Assembly (NCBI GenBank): GCA_019114745.1
Contig: DXEY01000019.1
Span: 1-27,487 of the forward strand
Reading direction: 5' to 3'
DNA length: 27,487 nucleotides
Source of the DNA: Candidatus Mediterraneibacter colneyensis
Lineage (GTDB): Bacteria > Bacillota > Clostridia > Lachnospirales > Lachnospiraceae
In this document: piece by piece, positions 25,600-27,487 of the stretch
How the letters are laid out: every line of letters starts with the position of its first letter
Numbering within the stretch: the stretch's first letter is position 1
Program-made: the position numbers and the translations under genes
Notes under the pieces: model-generated
Told to the model about the DNA's origin: nothing
What the model saw: only the letters and a program-made list of their open reading frames with translations
The model's database searches: none

Positions 25600-25672
25600 C
25601 AAAAGAACCCTCCGAAGCTGCCACTTCGGAGGGTTCAGTTGTGATTACATGTAACTATCATTTCTTTTGCCT
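25600..25672 (-). ncRNA. Candidate antisense antitoxin RNA (RNA II-like)
   Basis: A strong minus-strand promoter predicts a transcript starting near 25672 and ending after the shared hairpin, where the minus strand has a CTTTT tail (25601-25605). The RNA would be about 70 nt, similar to the par RNA II antitoxin. It carries the complement of both direct repeats, so it can pair with the toxin mRNA over the start codon and first codons, and again at the terminator loop. Confidence 0.68.
25606..25635. terminator. Shared bidirectional terminator of the toxin and antisense RNA
   Basis: A perfect 12-bp stem (AACCCTCCGAAG at 25606-25617 with CTTCGGAGGGTT at 25624-25635) with a 6-nt loop. The minus-strand side has a CTTTT tail; the plus-strand side has a weaker T-rich tail. 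Confidence 0.9.
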
Positions 25673-25678
25673 ACGCAT

Positions 25679-25707
25679 ACTATAGCATATGCCCAGGACA
25701 GAGTCAA
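25679..25707 (-). promoter_or_regulatory. Promoter of the antisense RNA
   Basis: Minus-strand TTGACT (25702-25707), exact 17-bp spacer, TATAGT (25679-25684): near consensus, and stronger than the toxin promoter, as expected for an antisense antitoxin. Confidence 0.82.
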
Positions 25708-25735
25708 GTTTCCCCAGTTATCTGGAATATATTCA

Positions 25736-26914
25736 TTATTTATCCGTTTTTCGTATCAGCATAACTCCAGTCATCAGAAGCAGCGGAAATACCACCGCCC
25801 AGCTGATCCCGGTTTTCAGGCTGTTTCCGGCGTGTTCCGAGATAAATCCCACATATGCCGGCCCGCTGGAACATCCCAGATCACCTGCCAGCGCAAAGAA
25901 AGCGAACATAGCGGTGCCGCCGCCTTTCAAAACAGATGCCCCGATACTGAATGCGCCCGGCCACATGATACCCACAGAGAAACCGCATATCCCGCATCCC
26001 AGCAGGCTTAAGGCGGGAAGAGGGGAGAGGGAGATCATCCCGTAAGAAAAGACGCACAGCAGTCCGCTCAAGACCATCGCTCTTCTTAAGTTCAGCCGCT
26101 CCCCGTACAGTCCGTAGAGCAGGCGGGAGCTGCCCATACAGATGGCAAAAAACATCGGGCCCGTCAGATCGCCGATCGTCTTGGCGACGCCGAGTCCCTG
26201 TTCCGCAAAAGTGGACGCCCACTGACTGACGGACTGTTCGCTGGCTCCGGCGCAGATCATGACTACCAGAAGGATCCAGAATGCGGGCTTTCGTACCAGA
26301 TCGCCCAGAGACATCCCATCCTCCCCGTCCGCGACAAGAGGGCAGAGAGGGACTTTTCGGAATACAAAGAAGTTGTAAATCGGGACAATTGCCCACAGCA
26401 CTGCCATGATCCGCCAGTTTTCCACGCCAAACAGCGCGAAGAATACGGTGGATACGAGGACGACCGCTACGTGTCCCCAGCAGTAAAATGAGTGGAGCAT
26501 ACTCATTGTTTTTTCTTTATTCTCAGTAGGCAGTGCCTCTGCGACAGGGCTTACCAGGACTTCAAGAAGCCCGCCTCCTACCGCGTAAATCCCCACAGCA
26601 ATGAGAAGTCCGGCGAAAGGATCGGGCAGGAGCCCGGGAAGAACCGGGAGTGCGATCAGCCCTGCCGCCGCTGCGGCATGCGCTGCCAGCATGGATGTGC
26701 GGTAGCCGATCCGGTCGATGAACCCGGCGGAGAGAAAGTCGGTCGCGAGCTGGACGATAAAATTTACCATAATGAGAAGAGTGATCCTGCTCATAGAAAT
26801 ATCATAGGTATTTTGAAAGGTCAGGAATAAAAGCGGCGCAAAGTTATTTACGACCGCCTGTACGACATAACCTGTATAGCAGGCGTTAAGTGTTCGTCTG
26901 TATGTCTGTTTCAA
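25736..26914 (-). CDS. Major facilitator superfamily transporter
   Basis: A 392-residue membrane protein with about twelve helices. The loop after helix 2 (SAGFIDRIGYRTSM) is a version of the MFS motif A, and helix 5 carries HSFYCWGHVAVVL, typical of the FucP/YfkF-like sugar or drug MFS branch. The substrate is unknown. The best start is TTG 26914 (reads MKQTYRRTLNACYTG), 8 nt after GGAGG (plus coordinates 26923-26927). A longer in-frame TTG at 26941 has no ribosome binding site and overlaps it. No terminator is seen after the stop, so transcripts may read into the antisense antitoxin RNA. Confidence 0.88.
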   Translation of the reverse strand: MKQTYRRTLNACYTGYVVQAVVNNFAPLLFLTFQNTYDISMSRITLLIMVNFIVQLATDFLSAGFIDRIGYRTSMLAAHAAAAAGLIALPVLPGLLPDPFAGLLIAVGIYAVGGGLLEVLVSPVAEALPTENKEKTMSMLHSFYCWGHVAVVLVSTVFFALFGVENWRIMAVLWAIVPIYNFFVFRKVPLCPLVADGEDGMSLGDLVRKPAFWILLVVMICAGASEQSVSQWASTFAEQGLGVAKTIGDLTGPMFFAICMGSSRLLYGLYGERLNLRRAMVLSGLLCVFSYGMISLSPLPALSLLGCGICGFSVGIMWPGAFSIGASVLKGGGTAMFAFFALAGDLGCSSGPAYVGFISEHAGNSLKTGISWAVVFPLLLMTGVMLIRKTDK

Positions 26915-26961
26915 TGGAAGAACCTCCGTTATTCTCAGCAATACTGTTGCATGACCAGACT

Positions 26962-26990
26962 ATTATAGTAGACGGATCGTAGTTTGTACA
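26962..26990 (-). promoter_or_regulatory. Promoter of the MFS gene
   Basis: Minus-strand TGTACA (26985-26990), 17-bp spacer, TATAAT (26962-26967). Confidence 0.65.
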
Positions 26991-26996
26991 GCCTTT

Positions 26997-27025
26997 TTGA
27001 CAACTTGGGAAAGAGCGGTTATAAT
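26997..27025 (+). promoter_or_regulatory. Full-consensus promoter of the BlaI-like gene
   Basis: TTGACA (26997-27002), 17-bp spacer, TATAAT (27020-27025): both hexamers match sigma-A consensus exactly. Confidence 0.9.
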
Positions 27026-27033
27026 AGATTTAT

Positions 27034-27043
27034 TACACATGTA
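27034..27043. promoter_or_regulatory. Candidate BlaI/CopY-type operator
   Basis: TACACATGTA fits the TACA-N2-TGTA core bound by BlaI/MecI/CopY repressors. It lies at the predicted transcription start, 8 bp after the -10, suited to autorepression of the following gene. Confidence 0.7.
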
Positions 27044-27063
27044 GGAAAGGGCGGGGATCAGTG

Positions 27064-27444
27064 ATGGGAAAGCTTCCGCAGATATCAGAAGCAGAGTTTG
27101 AGGTGATGAAGATTATCTGGGAATGTGCGCCTGTCAGCACAAATGAGATCACGGACAGGCTCGTACAGTCTACAGACTGGAGCCCGAAGACGATACAGAC
27201 ACTGATCAGGAGGCTGGTCGGCAAAGGGGCGGTCACGTATAAGAAACAGGGGAGAGTGTTCGTCTATACTCCGTCAGTGAAAGAAGATGAGTATCTCAAG
27301 GAGAAGAGCTCGTCATTTGTGAATCACTATTTTAATGGAGATATCAGGGCGCTGATCTCTTCCTATCTTGAGTCTGACAGCATCAGCGGGGAGGATATCG
27401 AAGCTCTTAAAGGCATACTGGGGGAGTCAGATAAAAAAATATAA
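27064..27444 (+). CDS. BlaI/MecI/CopY family transcriptional repressor
   Basis: A 126-residue regulator with an N-terminal winged helix (about 5-75; ISEAEFEVMKIIWECAPVST, then a recognition helix in SPKTIQTLIRRLVGKGAVTY) and a C-terminal dimerisation helix region (about 80-122) with the NHYFNGDIRALIS stretch. Members repress beta-lactamase, copper or stress genes and are often inactivated by cleavage by a BlaR1/MecR-type M56 membrane peptidase encoded next door. The window ends 43 bases later, so the partner is not visible. ATG 27064 is chosen over the adjacent GTG 27061; the G-rich sequence before it is the likely ribosome binding site. Confidence 0.93.
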   Translation: MGKLPQISEAEFEVMKIIWECAPVSTNEITDRLVQSTDWSPKTIQTLIRRLVGKGAVTYKKQGRVFVYTPSVKEDEYLKEKSSSFVNHYFNGDIRALISSYLESDSISGEDIEALKGILGESDKKI

Positions 27445-27487
27445 CAACGGCAATTGGGGCTGGTAGAAGTATCATTAAAGAAGAAAG
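27445..27487 (+). other. Window end after the BlaI-like gene
   Basis: No terminator or complete gene is seen in these 43 bases. A cotranscribed downstream gene is possible. Confidence 0.3.

Larger units (their letters stand above)
25492..25668. repeat. Direct repeat pair (DRa/DRb-like) flanking the toxin terminator
   Basis: GTGATTGCATG (25492-25502, including the start codon) recurs as GTGATTACATG (25641-25651, one mismatch). AACTATCATTTCTTTT (25508-25523) recurs exactly at 25653-25668. The second copies lie in the region transcribed on the opposite strand, so the antisense RNA is complementary to the toxin start region. Confidence 0.9.

Noticed and set aside
1..27487. CRISPR array, tRNA, rRNA, transposase or integrase
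   Set aside because: No regularly spaced short repeats, tRNA cloverleaf, rRNA segment or recombinase domain was noticed. The Cna-B repeats are coding domain repeats.

Overview
The window looks like a chromosomal segment of a gut-type Lachnospiraceae (Clostridia, Firmicutes). Evidence: strong AGGAGG-type ribosome binding sites, extended -10 promoters, a recJ-rel-MBL-hemZ-hisS-aspS gene order typical of clostridia, a Gram-positive sortase-anchored Cna-B protein, and DUF6054 and HicB small genes. The genus cannot be fixed from sequence reading alone.

Layout. (1) 1-3810 is an accessory and decaying region. It holds the 3' part of a large Cna-B repeat adhesin with a TPQTG-type sorting signal, a frameshifted small secreted-protein remnant, and a sortase gene collapsed by an internal deletion that removed the catalytic-His segment. 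(2) 3919-6368: a double-domain carboxymuconolactone-decarboxylase-like protein and pyruvate kinase. (3) 6402-11306: an antimicrobial-peptide-type ABC transporter (ATPase, two permeases, one extra small membrane protein; minus strand). It is divergent from an OmpR-type response regulator and histidine kinase (plus strand). Three identical 9-bp direct repeats, phased at 11 and 22 bp, sit between them and are the likely operator. (4) 11383-15021: an AEC-family transporter (plus), convergent with a GH31 alpha-glucosidase-like gene followed by a hexapeptide acetyltransferase (minus). (5) 15226-24587: a housekeeping block of recJ, rel (ppGpp synthetase/hydrolase), an MBL hydrolase, hemZ, hisS and aspS, the last five tightly packed and ending at a bidirectional terminator. 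(6) 24712-27444: small accessory genes (DUF6054, a HicB antitoxin without HicA), a short type I toxin-antitoxin-like locus, an MFS transporter with a TTG start, and a BlaI/MecI-type repressor behind a consensus promoter with a TACA-N2-TGTA operator.

The most notable observation is 25448-25707. A 32-codon membrane peptide gene is convergent with a short antisense transcript over a shared terminator, with two direct repeats placed so that the antisense RNA is complementary to the toxin start region. This is the architecture of the enterococcal par (Fst / RNA I-RNA II) type I system, apparently in a gut clostridial chromosome. It is not visible to a normal gene caller. The second notable point is the phased triple repeat controlling the ABC/two-component module.
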